Assembly: GCF_000315625.1 (NCBI RefSeq)
Contig: NW_005434637.1
Location: 505,985 to 569,984 of the forward strand
Direction: 5' to 3'
DNA length: 64,000 bases
Origin: Guillardia theta CCMP2712
Taxonomy: Eukaryota; Cryptophyceae; Pyrenomonadales; Geminigeraceae
Positions 44,513 to 56,190 of this stretch are shown piece after piece. The notes beneath the pieces were generated by a model. The model worked only from the letters and a program-made list of their open reading frames with translations, made no database searches and was not told the DNA's origin. The first letter of the stretch is position 1. Each line of letters begins with the position of its first letter. A program made the translations under genes and the position numbers.

Positions 44513-47500
44513 GTGGGGTCCCTGGCGACTGATGAGATGCAAGGGGCGGCGTTCGCACTTGTAGCAGCATGGGCAGCAGGAATGGCAGGAGGGAGCGAGG
44601 GATATGGAATGTCGTGCCAGTATGATAATGACTGCGGCTACAGCAGCTGCAGAATCTCTGGCTACAGCTCTGCATGCTACAAAGGCGATGACAACCTGGA
44701 ACCACGCCTTCGTCCCCAGAGGTTCAACTGCGTGTGGACCAGTGGTTGTGCCTGTTACTACTTCAAAGCGGCTGTAGTTGTTGCATCGTGTAATTGCACC
44801 AATCAGCCGTGTAACAGCGTCTCTCCAGAGAACCCCCTCTGCCCTGCCGGGGTGATAGAGGTCTGTCCTACCCCTAATTGCGATGCCAAGGATGATTTGG
44901 CGCACTGGACCGGATCAGGCTGCGATTGGCAGTGCAACACAGGCTACTGGAGGGATAGTGCGAATAAGTGCCAGCCATGCACGCAATGTCAGATAGGGCA
45001 ATACGCGTCGACAGTGTGCAGCCCAACAACCAATGCAGTATGTTCCAATTGCCCCGAGAAATCAGTATCTGTGTACAACAATGTGCCGATATCAGGTTGC
45101 AAATGTGGTGCTGGATACTCTGGAACCATCGCATTCAGTTGGAGTACATGTCAAGCTTGCAGCAAGGGCAAATACAAGGACATCATAGGCACATCAAACT
45201 GTGTAGCATGTCCTGCTGGCAAATATTCGGAGATTGACGCGGCGCCTTCGTTAGGCAATTGCCTGCAGTGCCCAAACAACTCCTATTCTCCCGAGGGGAG
45301 TCCGCAGAGAACCAGCTGCACTTGCAATGCTGGTTATTGGGGTCCGCACGGCGGCAACTGTACAGCATGCCGAGGCGGTAAATTTTCCAATATCTCTGGG
45401 TCTTTGACTGTCGACACGTGCAAGAGCTGTCTGCCTGGCCAATACTCCTATGATGGCTCTACCGTGTGTCTAAAATGTCCAGCAAATACTTACAGCGAGG
45501 TGCCTGTATCAAACGTCAGCCTTTGCACTCCATGCACGCGATATGCGGTTTCAAACCCAGGTAGTATTTCGAGTGCATCGTGCAAATGCAACTACGGGTA
45601 CTACAGCTCCGATCCCTCCACCTGCTCTGCTTGCAAGGAAGGCACTTACACCGCAGAGCTTGGGCTCACTCAGTGCTCCTATTGTCCCAGAAATAATTAC
45701 TCTGCAGCTGCGTCCTCCACATGTTATGATTGCCCTGTGAATACCTATTCAACATACGGAATTTGTTTGTGCGTGGCTGGTTACATCAAATCGGCGCAGG
45801 GAGTTTGTGTTCCATGTGGAGCAGGAAAATTTCGAGCAGTGGCTGATCAAGTCTGCAATGAATGCCCTGCTGGAAAATTTTCATCCCTTGCCGTGGCTAC
45901 GTCGTCTACCCAGTGCATGGACTGTCCAACGAATTCAATGTCGAAAGCTGGAAGTACCTCTAAATCTGCCTGTGTCTGTTATGCAGGATACTTTGGACCT
46001 GACTGTATACAGTGCCCTGCAGGAACCTACAGATCTGACATAACTGCAAGCGCATGCACGCCCTGTGCGGCTGGAAATTTTTCTACGGTAGTGGGCGCCA
46101 CCAGCCCCACGGTGTGTGTCCAATGTGCTGATGGTACTGTCGCTCCGCTCCCAGGAGCTTCTACTTGCATGCAATGCTCTACATGTCGGTTTCCAACCTT
46201 CAAGACTAAATCCTGCAATCGCACAGTTGACACGGTATGCACACCATGTTCAAACTGCACAAAGACGCAATACATTTCGTCAGAATGCTCTCCGCTTTCA
46301 GACAGGATCTGTGCAGATTGCCAACAATGTCCAACCGGGAAATACATCTACTCAGAATGCAAGGCTGTTAATGATTGCCGTGACTGTACAGTATGCGGGC
46401 AGGGAGAATATAACCTTGTGAACTGCTCGTTCCAGAATAACGCAGTATGCACCCTATGCGCGAAGGGAAAGTACAAGGTCTTCGTGGGATCACAGCCTTG
46501 CATTGATTGTGAGCCGGGAAAATACAACACCAATGCTGGACTATCCTTCTGTATGTCTTGCGCTGCAGGAACTTACGCATTAGCCAATAACGCGGATCCA
46601 CCTTGTGCAGTGTGCGCTGCAGGGAAATACTCTGCTGCATCAGGAAGCTCGACCTGCACGAGTTGTCCTTCGGATCAGTACAGTGATATGAGTGGCAGTA
46701 CCGCCTGCAAGACTTGCCAGATCTGTAAAATTTCAGAGTACCAATGGAGTCCTTGCAGTAGAACTTCGGATGCAAGATGCTCTTCTTGCCCACTGGGCAA
46801 GTACAGGTTCGATCCGAATTCACAAACCTGCACAGGTTGCTATGCTGGAAAGTACTTTTTCAAGGACAGCCCTGCTGCTATTGCATGCTTCGATTGCGAG
46901 GAAGGGAAATACTCGCTGGGAGATTCAACTCCATGCATCCAATGTGAAATCGGCAAGTTCAACCCCACCAAAGGAGCCTCAACTTGCTCCATCTGCCCTC
47001 CCTCAACCATCTCCCCGGTGGGCGCGACTACCTCTTTTGCGTGTCAGATTTATGTCAGCCTGTCAATGCAGTTGACAGTCGCCAACAGCTTCGATGCTTC
47101 GCAGCAGACTACCTTTTCCAGTGTCATCGCCCAGTACCTTCAGGTTGATTTGAACTCAGTTTTGATAACCCAGTCTTCGTCGGCGAGGCGAGCCAGCATC
47201 CTGGTCAAGGTCAGCGTGGCAATTCTGTGCAACTCGGAGCAGGAGGCTGTGGGTGTAGAGAAGCTACTCGCGTCAGGTGTCCTCCAGCAGCGCCTTGCTA
47301 CTGCTGGCTTCTCAGACATCTCGAAATTTGAGTACAAGCGTGGAGCTAGTCTTGCAAGTAGCTCGCTCAGCGCAGGCTTCATAGTTCTCTACGTGCTAAT
47401 CGCCTTTGCTGGGGTCCTGCTGATCGGTGCAGGCGTCTACACCTACGCGCGCAGAAAGTTGCTGTACGTGGAGACGATGGGAGACGAGCTGGTGCCTTCC

Positions 47501-47854
47501 AAGGAGCCGCCGATCGACGTCGAAGAGCCGGACCACTCGCTACAGCTTGTCTTCAGCCACAGCAGCAGGACAGAACTGCCCCCGGAGAAATGCGTGTGGA
47601 TGGGAGCAACGTTGCAAGAAAGCATGCAGAAGGACATGGAGGCTTTCTTTGTCAACCTGAGCTCGCGGGCTTACGACGACATCATTGCCAGGGAGGGAAG
47701 GATGCTGGAGATCGCGGACAACCTCCGCACAAGCGACCCGATGATCGCCACCAGCATCTTTGAGGGGCTCGAGGCTGTGCATAACAGCAGGGGAGAGCGC
47801 ATGCGAGCGGAAGAAATGCGGAACAAGAAGGAGAGACTGCTGCAGGTCACTTGA
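44513..47854 (+). CDS. Giant cysteine-rich GCC2/GCC3-repeat membrane protein, intronless
   Basis: Single exon of 1,113 residues. A signal-like leader (MQGAAFALVAAWAAGMAGGS, second Met at 44537) precedes about 18-20 cysteine repeats. These are of the GCC2/GCC3 or ephrin-receptor-like type (C-x2-C-x2-G-(K/T)-(Y/F)-x(n)-C-x2-C-P-x-(G/N)), for example CPAGKYSEIDAAPSLGNC and CAAGKYSAASGSSTCTSC. TNFR-like CTQCQIGQYASTVCSPTT units are interspersed. Near the C-terminus is a non-repeat domain (VSLSMQLTVANSFDASQQTT). Then comes a transmembrane helix (GFIVLYVLIAFAGVLLIGAG) and a cytosolic tail of about 130 residues with helices and acidic stretches. It is a likely surface receptor or adhesin-type protein. 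Lack of introns in so long a gene is unusual here, and a retrocopy origin is one explanation. Confidence 0.85.
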   Translation: MGSLATDEMQGAAFALVAAWAAGMAGGSEGYGMSCQYDNDCGYSSCRISGYSSACYKGDDNLEPRLRPQRFNCVWTSGCACYYFKAAVVVASCNCTNQPCNSVSPENPLCPAGVIEVCPTPNCDAKDDLAHWTGSGCDWQCNTGYWRDSANKCQPCTQCQIGQYASTVCSPTTNAVCSNCPEKSVSVYNNVPISGCKCGAGYSGTIAFSWSTCQACSKGKYKDIIGTSNCVACPAGKYSEIDAAPSLGNCLQCPNNSYSPEGSPQRTSCTCNAGYWGPHGGNCTACRGGKFSNISGSLTVDTCKSCLPGQYSYDGSTVCLKCPANTYSEVPVSNVSLCTPCTRYAVSNPGSISSASCKCNYGYYSSDPSTCSACKEGTYTAELGLTQCSYCPRNNYSAAASSTCYDCPVNTYSTYGICLCVAGYIKSAQGVCVPCGAGKFRAVADQVCNECPAGKFSSLAVATSSTQCMDCPTNSMSKAGSTSKSACVCYAGYFGPDCIQCPAGTYRSDITASACTPCAAGNFSTVVGATSPTVCVQCADGTVAPLPGASTCMQCSTCRFPTFKTKSCNRTVDTVCTPCSNCTKTQYISSECSPLSDRICADCQQCPTGKYIYSECKAVNDCRDCTVCGQGEYNLVNCSFQNNAVCTLCAKGKYKVFVGSQPCIDCEPGKYNTNAGLSFCMSCAAGTYALANNADPPCAVCAAGKYSAASGSSTCTSCPSDQYSDMSGSTACKTCQICKISEYQWSPCSRTSDARCSSCPLGKYRFDPNSQTCTGCYAGKYFFKDSPAAIACFDCEEGKYSLGDSTPCIQCEIGKFNPTKGASTCSICPPSTISPVGATTSFACQIYVSLSMQLTVANSFDASQQTTFSSVIAQYLQVDLNSVLITQSSSARRASILVKVSVAILCNSEQEAVGVEKLLASGVLQQRLATAGFSDISKFEYKRGASLASSSLSAGFIVLYVLIAFAGVLLIGAGVYTYARRKLLYVETMGDELVPSKEPPIDVEEPDHSLQLVFSHSSRTELPPEKCVWMGATLQESMQKDMEAFFVNLSSRAYDDIIAREGRMLEIADNLRTSDPMIATSIFEGLEAVHNSRGERMRAEEMRNKKERLLQVT

Positions 47855-47880
47855 TGGCTCGGGCTTATATGTACAGTAAT

Positions 47881-50800
47881 CTAACGACCTGCTCCATCAC
47901 GTCGAGGGAGGAGTGCTATCGCAAGTCCAGAGGGGACCGATGCCACAAGGTCCCTTGGGGTTCTGCTACCCTTGTTACCAAAGGAAGGCAAGGGAGTAAA
48001 GAGGAATGAAGAGAAGGGGGTGAGCGGGAGGGAGCGAGAAGAGGCAGGAGGGAGGAAGGCAGTGAAGTACTGATGACCTCGCAAGCGCAGTCTTGGCAGA
48101 CAGGATTGGAGTCCGTCCCTCCATTTTTGAAAGTGCCCTGATCGCATGTCAACGGGCACTGACCGCAGTTGCAATTAGCCGTGGAGGAAGAGCATTTCAA
48201 ACAGTTGTCCCAGGAGGGATTCGGGTCCAGGTAGCTGATAAAGACAAGAATTCAGTTGCCTGTAAGAAATGAGAATGTGAAGCACCTCCCTCTCCCTTGC
48301 ATGTTCGAGCACTTGACGCATCTGCGCATTCACATAAGACCCGCGGCTTCATTGCGGTCGATCGTCACCCGTCCCGCGAGTAGGTGGTGCAGTTGTAGAA
48401 TTCTCCGCTGCCGCAGCTGAGGGAACATGTCAGGAGAAGGAGCCTTCCAACCACAAGGCCGCACGGGTTTGTGCTTGGGACAGGCGAGCAAGGCAGGCAG
48501 GTGTTGGGCCGGAGCGAGTTCGAGTAGTTGGATCGTTTTAGCTCCTCGTTGTAGACGTTGGGCAGGTGGCTCAAGAGATAGAACTGGCCGGGAAGGCATT
48601 CCCAGAGGCAGGGCTTGTCATGGATGGTTGGACTCACTGACAAGAGGCAACAAGATCAGCAACAGAGGCTGCGAACAGCAGGCAGACCATAGGAAGCGTT
48701 CCTGGGTAGGAACCAAGGTTTACACGCGGAACATCTGCCATCGGACAATCAGCCTAGTCAGAACTTGATGTTGCCACGTCACCCGACGTTGTCGATGACC
48801 ATCTTGTACCGTCCTGCAGCACAGAGAACACACTCCAAAGCGGATGCCTGAAGATTCTGCACGCCGCTCAACACGTCGGCTCGTTACCACAAGTCTTACC
48901 GTGGGCTCATACCCCGCATTGCACTTGCACACTGTGGATGCAGTCTGTAGTGCGCTGGAATGAGCCGGACAGGCGGTGCAATCTATGTTTGCAGTTTGAT
49001 CCTTGTACTTCTGCTCATACGGCAATGATGAGCAGCAGCAACATTCACAAGTTTGTGCGTACTCCTGGAACACAAGCGACGCAAATAGTCTCGTTCACAA
49101 CTCCATAGCCAGCACTGAATGGACGAAGCGTCACAAACTTTGACTCATCACACCGCTTCAATCTCACTTGCACTTGCAGTCTGAGATGATTGTGCTTGCC
49201 TCTTTCGAGAAGCTATGATCCGGACAACTGAGACATGCCTGCACGTTGGTGGCAGCGAGGGAGTCTGAGTACCTGCAACGAACATGAGAGACAGAAGGTC
49301 ATCAACATTCAGTCTTCACTTGGAAACAGGGCAAGAGTTGCATGGAGCCGAGCCAGAATTTGACTTGTACTTGCCCATGGGACATGCGGAGCAGTTCAGA
49401 CCGTTCTCACCATAGTATCCCTTGTCGCAGACACAGCTCAGCCTCGAATCGGCTCCTGACTGCGAGATCATGTTGTTGGGACAAGAAGTACAGTTGTATG
49501 GGCCAAACACGTCCTTGTACTTTCCTGCTTCGCTGCGAGACATTCAGATTGCAGGAGAGTTCATAGAGAGCACAGTACGCGTACCATGCGACGCAATAGG
49601 GAAGCTGGGACGGGTTCAATCCTTCGCCTGGATTGCAACCACATTGTTGTAGCAGCAGTTGGAAGGAGCTCTCCGACAAGTCGAATTGAGGATAGAGACT
49701 GACATGTGCCGATGCGATGGGGAACCACTTCCAATAGTAAAGTGTCGGGCAAGATTTGCACATTTCTACAGAGCTTGCTCCTTTCACATCCGAAAATGTC
49801 GACGGCGGGCAAGTGATGCACGAGGTGGCGCTCACGTTCCTGTATTTCCCTTCAGGACAGGCTGAGCACGTAGTGCTGTTGACAAGCTCATGGACATAGC
49901 CTGGATTGCAGGTACAGTTCAAAACGCTCCACGATCCAGCTGGAGAGCTTGAGTTTGACGTACAGTGCGTACAAGTCTTCGTTGAGTTAGCGGTGTATGT
50001 GTTGGCCGGACATGGAGAGCAAGCATAGTTGCCCACACTATTCTTGACATACCCCCTGGGACACTCGCTGCAGACTAGCTCCTGCCCGCCTTCATACCCA
50101 TATCCTTCGATGCAAGTGCAGTTCCATTTGTCTTGCGATCTGTTCCCTGACACTGAATGTAGAGGGCATGTTTCACATGTAGTGCGCGAGACCGAGGAAT
50201 AGGTGTTGGCCGGACATGGAGAGCAAGCATAGTTGCCCACACTATTCTTGACATACCCCCTGGGACACTCGCTGCAGACTAGCTCCTGCCCGCCTTCATA
50301 CCCATATCCTTCGATGCAAGTGCAGTTCCATTTGTCTTGCGATCTGTTCCCTGACACTGAATGTAGAGGGCATGTTTCACATGTAGTGCGCGAGACCGAG
50401 GAATAGGTGTTGGCCGGACATGGAGAGCAAGCATAGTTGCCCACACTATTCTTGACATACCCCCTGGGACACTCGCTGCAGACTAGCTCCTGCCCGCCTT
50501 CATACCCATATCCTTCGATGCAAGTGCAGTTCCATTTGTCTTGCGATCTGTTCCCTGACACTGAATGTAGAGGGCATGTTTCACATGTAGTGCGCGAGAC
50601 CGAGGAATAGGTGTTGGCCGGACATGGAGAGCAAGCATAGTTGCCCACACTATTCTTGACATACCCCCTGGGACACTCGCTGCAGACTAGCTCCTGCCCG
50701 CCTTCATACCCATATCCTTCGATGCAAGTGCAGTTCCATTTGTCTTGCGATCTGTTCCCTGACACTGAATGTAGAGGGCATGTTTCACATGTAGTGCGCG

Positions 50801-52084
50801 AGACCGAGGAATAGGTGTTGGCCGGACATGGAGAACAGCTCTGATTTCCTGTGGCATTTTTGATGAACCCTGCATTGCAGGGTAGGCAACCATGAATGCC
50901 GATTTCCGTACCAGCTGGACAGATGCATGTGTTGTATGTCCACACGCCTTCAATAAAGGTGTTGGAGAGTTTTCCTCCGTTAACAAAGAGAGTAGCCTGG
51001 TTGATCACTGCCATGCTTATCCCGTCGGCAAGCAAAGAGCTCGATGGCGAATCTTGCATGAGTTCCCACTCATGATCTTTATATGCCCAAACATCATCCA
51101 TCGTGCTTTCAGCCGTCCTACCCGCGAAAAGGAACAAGAAGGAAAAGATCGGGGCCATGAAGTGGTTGTATCTAGCACTTGGTCGGACGACTGGAGTCAA
51201 CAACATCCACAAGGACTGATCCACACTGTACAACCAGAAGTCATCCAGAACGGAGACTCCACCTTCGATTCCACCAAATAGAGCCACTTTTCCTTCCGAG
51301 ATGGACATGCTGTGAAAACTCCTCGCCGGGGGCCACGAAGCCATGTTGTATTCCACTTTCGTCCAGTTCGTATCGATAGTAAAAATCCATAAATCGTTCA
51401 AGTCCGACCCGTTCGAATCTGCGGAGAACGGTCAGTGATAGTTGACCCTGGGAGAGTGAGGACCCCTTCCGCCGAAGATTAGAACTCGATCCGCCAGCAC
51501 GACGGACGCATGACCATATCTCGCACTCGGCCGCTCAGAAGACACGTTGAGCACGTCCCATGTCCAAGAAGCCGCTTTCAGTCTCCAGAGATCATCCAGG
51601 GATCGGTTTTGTCCATCTGGGATATGAGCACTCAGAGTGGAGGAGCGAGGGAGTAGCGTGAGTACCTAGACCGCCGAAGAGGTAAATGGTGTCAGACGCC
51701 GAGTCAAGTTGATTGGAAGCGAACGAATGGTGGATCCTTCCTGCTGGCCACGATGAAGTGGCATTAATATGGGACCAGGTTTTAGACGATGCCGAGTAGA
51801 GCCACAGAGTTTGCTGCAACTCGTCGCTCTCGTCTACACAAGATCAGCCAAGTACAGATGGCCACGCATGGCTACTCACCGAATCCCCCGAAAAGCGCAA
51901 CGTTGCCATTGATCGATGTAGACTTGTGATAGTAGACTTTCGGCGCCACCCCTGACGCTGTCTGGTTCTCCCACTTGCCGCATCCCTCGATCGATGCAGC
52001 AACTCTGCAACCCAGCAGACTCAAACACACCACCAAGAGCCTGGTCCAGGACCCTCCCATCCCCTGTCTGTACATGAAGTTCAC
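47881..52084 (-). CDS. Secreted kelch plus GCC2/GCC3 repeat protein
   Basis: Multi-exon. Signal peptide in the first exon (MGGSWTRLLVVCLSLLGCRV, Met at 52060; longest start 52084). Next are kelch repeats forming a propeller: NGNVALFGGFGE, TIYLFGGLG, DRVLIFGGRG, KVALFGGIEGG and FLFLFAGRT, with aromatic W motifs (KTWSHINATSSWPAGRIHH). Then comes a long run of GCC2/GCC3 cysteine repeats (CPANTYSSVSRTTCETCP, CIEGYGYEGGQELVCSEC), including a 204-bp tandem array. Later exons continue cysteine repeats to CNCGQCPLTCDQGTFKNG, and the last small exon ends RRDGAGR-stop. No transmembrane segment is obvious, so it may be secreted. Exon boundaries from 49.4 to 48 kb are approximate. Convergent with the intronless GCC protein, 26 bp apart; the two could share a surface function. 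Confidence 0.8.
49999..50840 (-). repeat. 204-bp coding tandem array (4 units)
   Basis: The landmark GTGTTGGCCGGACATGGAGA (reverse-strand reading omitted) starts at 49999, 50203, 50407, 50611 and 50815, each exactly 204 bases apart (68 codons). Units appear identical at nucleotide level, synonymous sites included; the last landmark diverges after about 15 bases. Each unit holds two cysteine-repeat modules. Confidence 0.95.
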
Positions 52085-53439
<1,355 letters not shown>

Positions 53440-53686
53440 ACCCCCCGCATGGGAAACACTTGACGAAAAAGAATGTTGCTTGAAAAGCGAAGAGCAGAAA
53501 ATTGAATTATGTGCTAGAGGCCTTTCAAAGCTCGATGTCCTCGACATGACGGCAAAGTTTCAACTGGGTTCCAGCCCATTAGGATGTAGGAACAGGGAGA
53601 CATGCAACCAACCTTGGACTTGCGGAGCTTATGCACTGCCCACCTGATGATACCGATCAGAACGAGGGAACTCGGTTTTCGTCAAT

Positions 53687-54749
53687 CTACGTGTAGATTC
53701 CGTTGTTCATTCCCTCAGGGGGGAAGTGCATGTGCCAGATGCTCTTGAACGGAGTGACGGGGGTTATGCCCTGCTCGATGTGAGCCGACAGAGCTGTCTT
53801 GCTGACTGCATGTGTCTCACCTTCGACTGGATAGCAGGTTGCGCTGAGTCGCCAACTTCGCCATGAACAAAGGCACACTCGTCCCCTTTCGGACATTTTC
53901 CATCCCTTGCCCAATGTCTGCACTTCTAATCAGTACAGGAAGATGATTCAGATGTTAGACAACCTGCAGGTCACGTTCGTGTTGTCCTTCCTTCCCCCGT
54001 GATGTGCATGGTATACGTAAGGTTTGGGCTGACTCACGAGTTACATGTACAATTACTCGAGATGTGACTCACTGGTATCATGTAAAAAGGATGCTGCCCT
54101 TCAATGATGGCGGAATAATAACTCTTTCGATGCACTGATACACAAAGTTACAGAAAACAAGGACAAGAGTTGCTCGCATCTTTTGCGACTTTACCATATT
54201 GAGGCATGAGCAATATCCATGGCTTTTTGCACTCAGATGCGAACACCAGGATCTTTTCTATGTGGTTGCGGCTGTAAGGTGGACTTGTGAGAAGTACATC
54301 GTAAGGGGGGAACTGTTCGGGTTTGAGAGAATAGAAATCCTCGTTGTTGTTATGTACGTTGTGAAAGCCAAGCTTCCTGAGATGGTCTTTGACCTTCCCT
54401 GCGCAATAGTATGGGTCCCAAATGCAGAGGTCTTTTTTCGGTTTGCCAACCCGTTGGGCAAGCTTGATGAGGAAAGGTGCGATGTCACAATACGCCTAAG
54501 TAGCACAAAGAGTGAGAATCGTCGCCGTCAAAGGCTACATGACACCTGGAAGCACGTTTCACAGTCATCTGCGGGGTCATGTTCGAAGGGGTGCAAGTTG
54601 CCCTCGAGCCCTTGAGCTTGAGGGTTCGGTGAGGGTTCAGCTGGTCTCGCTGCCTGCTTCTTGTGTTTCTTCCCTGGTGTCGCTGTTCCCTCTTGCTCGC
54701 CCTCTGCCTCCTTCGACTCGCTCCCTTTGCTTGGCTTCCGCTTCCCCAT
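53687..54749 (-). CDS. Putative amino-methyltransferase with C-terminal CCCH zinc finger
   Basis: Exon 1 is a basic low-complexity tail (MGKRKPSKGSESKEAEGEQE) ending HDPADDCETCFQ. It joins in frame to AYCDIAPFLIKLAQRVGKPK and DLCIWDPYYCAGKVKDHLRK. Then come NNNEDFYSLKPEQFPPYDVL and LLTSPPYSRNHIEKILVFAS. DPYYCAGKV looks like SAM motif I of a family with a 'DPYYC.G.v' loop. SPPYS is the (D/N/S)PPY catalytic motif of amino-methyltransferases acting on adenine or amide nitrogen in DNA, RNA or protein. LLMPQYVHRKSYYSAIIEGQ follows. A later exon gives CRHWARDGKCPKGDECAFVH, a C-x8-C-x5-C-x3-H zinc finger, which points to RNA. The last exon ends EGMNNGIYT-stop. The middle of the gene (53.9-54.06 kb) has an unresolved intron. 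Substrate unknown. Divergent from the next gene by about 95 bp. Confidence 0.65.
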
Positions 54750-54844
54750 TTCGGCGGCCGTCAGTTACAAATCGTTGGATTCGTTCGAAACGGTCCGTTA
54801 ACTGCCTCCTCTCACAACTTCGCACCAGGAGGAGGGAGTAGGAG

Positions 54845-56038
54845 ATGCGAGCGAGTTGCATGCGTACCGCATGCGTTCTGCTATGGCTGATCGACCTGGG
54901 CATATCACACCAGAAGATGGCGGACGTCGGAGCTATCTCTCTATCCCAGCAGATCCTTCAGCTGAGGGAGGGTTGTGGCGGGATCGAGCAAGGACAGAGC
55001 TTGAGGATAAGAGGAGGAGGTTCAGCTACGGGAAAGAAGAGGGCGGCAGCAGGATGTGATGCCGAGCGGAGTAAGAGAAGGAGATTCGGCGGGGCCATTG
55101 ATGGCAACTGCGATTCATATCTTGGATCACCGGATGATGCGACTTTTTCGCAACCCATCTTGAGCGAGAGTTCAGCGACGGAGTTGCGATGCTCGCCACG
55201 CAAAAAGTTACGTAGGAGAGGCACGTGGTCGGAAGCTGCAGATCGTGTAGAACACTCTTCTGTTGGGAGGTCTGACTACAGAGATGACAACGTGCGGGAA
55301 AATACATGCACGGCGCTAGAGAGTTCGTTGCCCGATGGACTTGCCGGTGTTGAATTCATCAAGTCTGGCAAAGTGAAGATCGTCCGAGTTGTCCTACCTG
55401 ATGGGAATCAGTATACTGTGCATGTTCCCGAGATCCTTGTGAACAAACGCAAGAATGTTGCTCTCCATGCGTCTAGTGCGAGCTGTGGGACCGTGTGCCA
55501 TGGCGATGAAAGCGAGCTTATGGGGTCTGGTTTCACCATTCAATCTAAGGTGATGATATCAACCGAAAACATTGTTTGCTTCATATCGCTGACTTTCCTT
55601 GTAACTTGCCTATCTTCCCTTTCTAAACGTGAAGCCCTTCCTGCTCGATGACAGAGGTAGTTGTTTTCCTACCAGTTGTCGTTTGTAACCAGTCTCTACC
55701 AAGACTCGACAGCTGTAGGCAGGGCGAAGAACCGTGCCGTCGGGAGCAATGGAGTGCTGCTGACTGAAAGAGCTCATGTGGATCAAAGGATACCTCCTGT
55801 AAAGCGGCTTTGTCGAATGGTTGCTCCCCTTAGCATGACACTGACCTGTAGACTGACTGTCTACAGGCCAAATTTCCCGGGGAGATTCTGAAACCAAGAG
55901 AAGAAAATTTAGTGCAGGAAAGCAAGCTAGAATGGAAGGTGAGAGCCCATGTTAATGCAACAATATTCACTGATGAGTCTTCAGCCGCGAAAATGCTCTA
56001 CGTGTCAGACAAAGGCAACACCAAGGTGGATATTCTAA
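54845..56038 (+). CDS. Basic nuclear-type protein ending in a half GATA-like zinc motif
   Basis: Large first exon from MRASCMRTACVLLWLIDLGI, an apparent hydrophobic leader; a second Met (MADVGAISLSQQIL) may be the true start of a nuclear protein. Several basic clusters (GKKRAAAG, RSKRRRFGG, RKKLRRRG) look like nuclear localisation signals. A conserved-looking strand (GVEFIKSGKVKIVRVVLPDG) follows. Later exons read AKFPGEILKPREENLVQESK. If a 47-nt intron (about 55940-55985) is spliced, the end is EWKPRKCSTCQTKATPRWIF-stop. CSTCQTKATPRW matches the first half of a GATA finger (C-x2-C-x4-TP-x-W), but the second Cys pair is missing. Without that splice the end is YVSDKGNTKVDILKF-stop at 56046. 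Middle exons (55.55-55.87 kb) are unclear. No family named. Confidence 0.5.
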
Positions 56039-56190
56039 AGTTTTGACTGTCATGCCCATGCTTGAGAGACATCCCTGGGATTTCAATAATGAGCTCAAGT
56101 TGTTGTATATTAAAGATCAGATATCTTCCTTCAACTTGTCGCGCCCACTGGAATGCATTCAACAGTGCACAGCTCTGCCACAGACTACAC

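Noticed and set aside
44475-44515. T-arm-like GGGTTCGATACCC on the minus strand, suggesting a tRNA
   Set aside because: No matching acceptor, D or anticodon arms could be folded around it.
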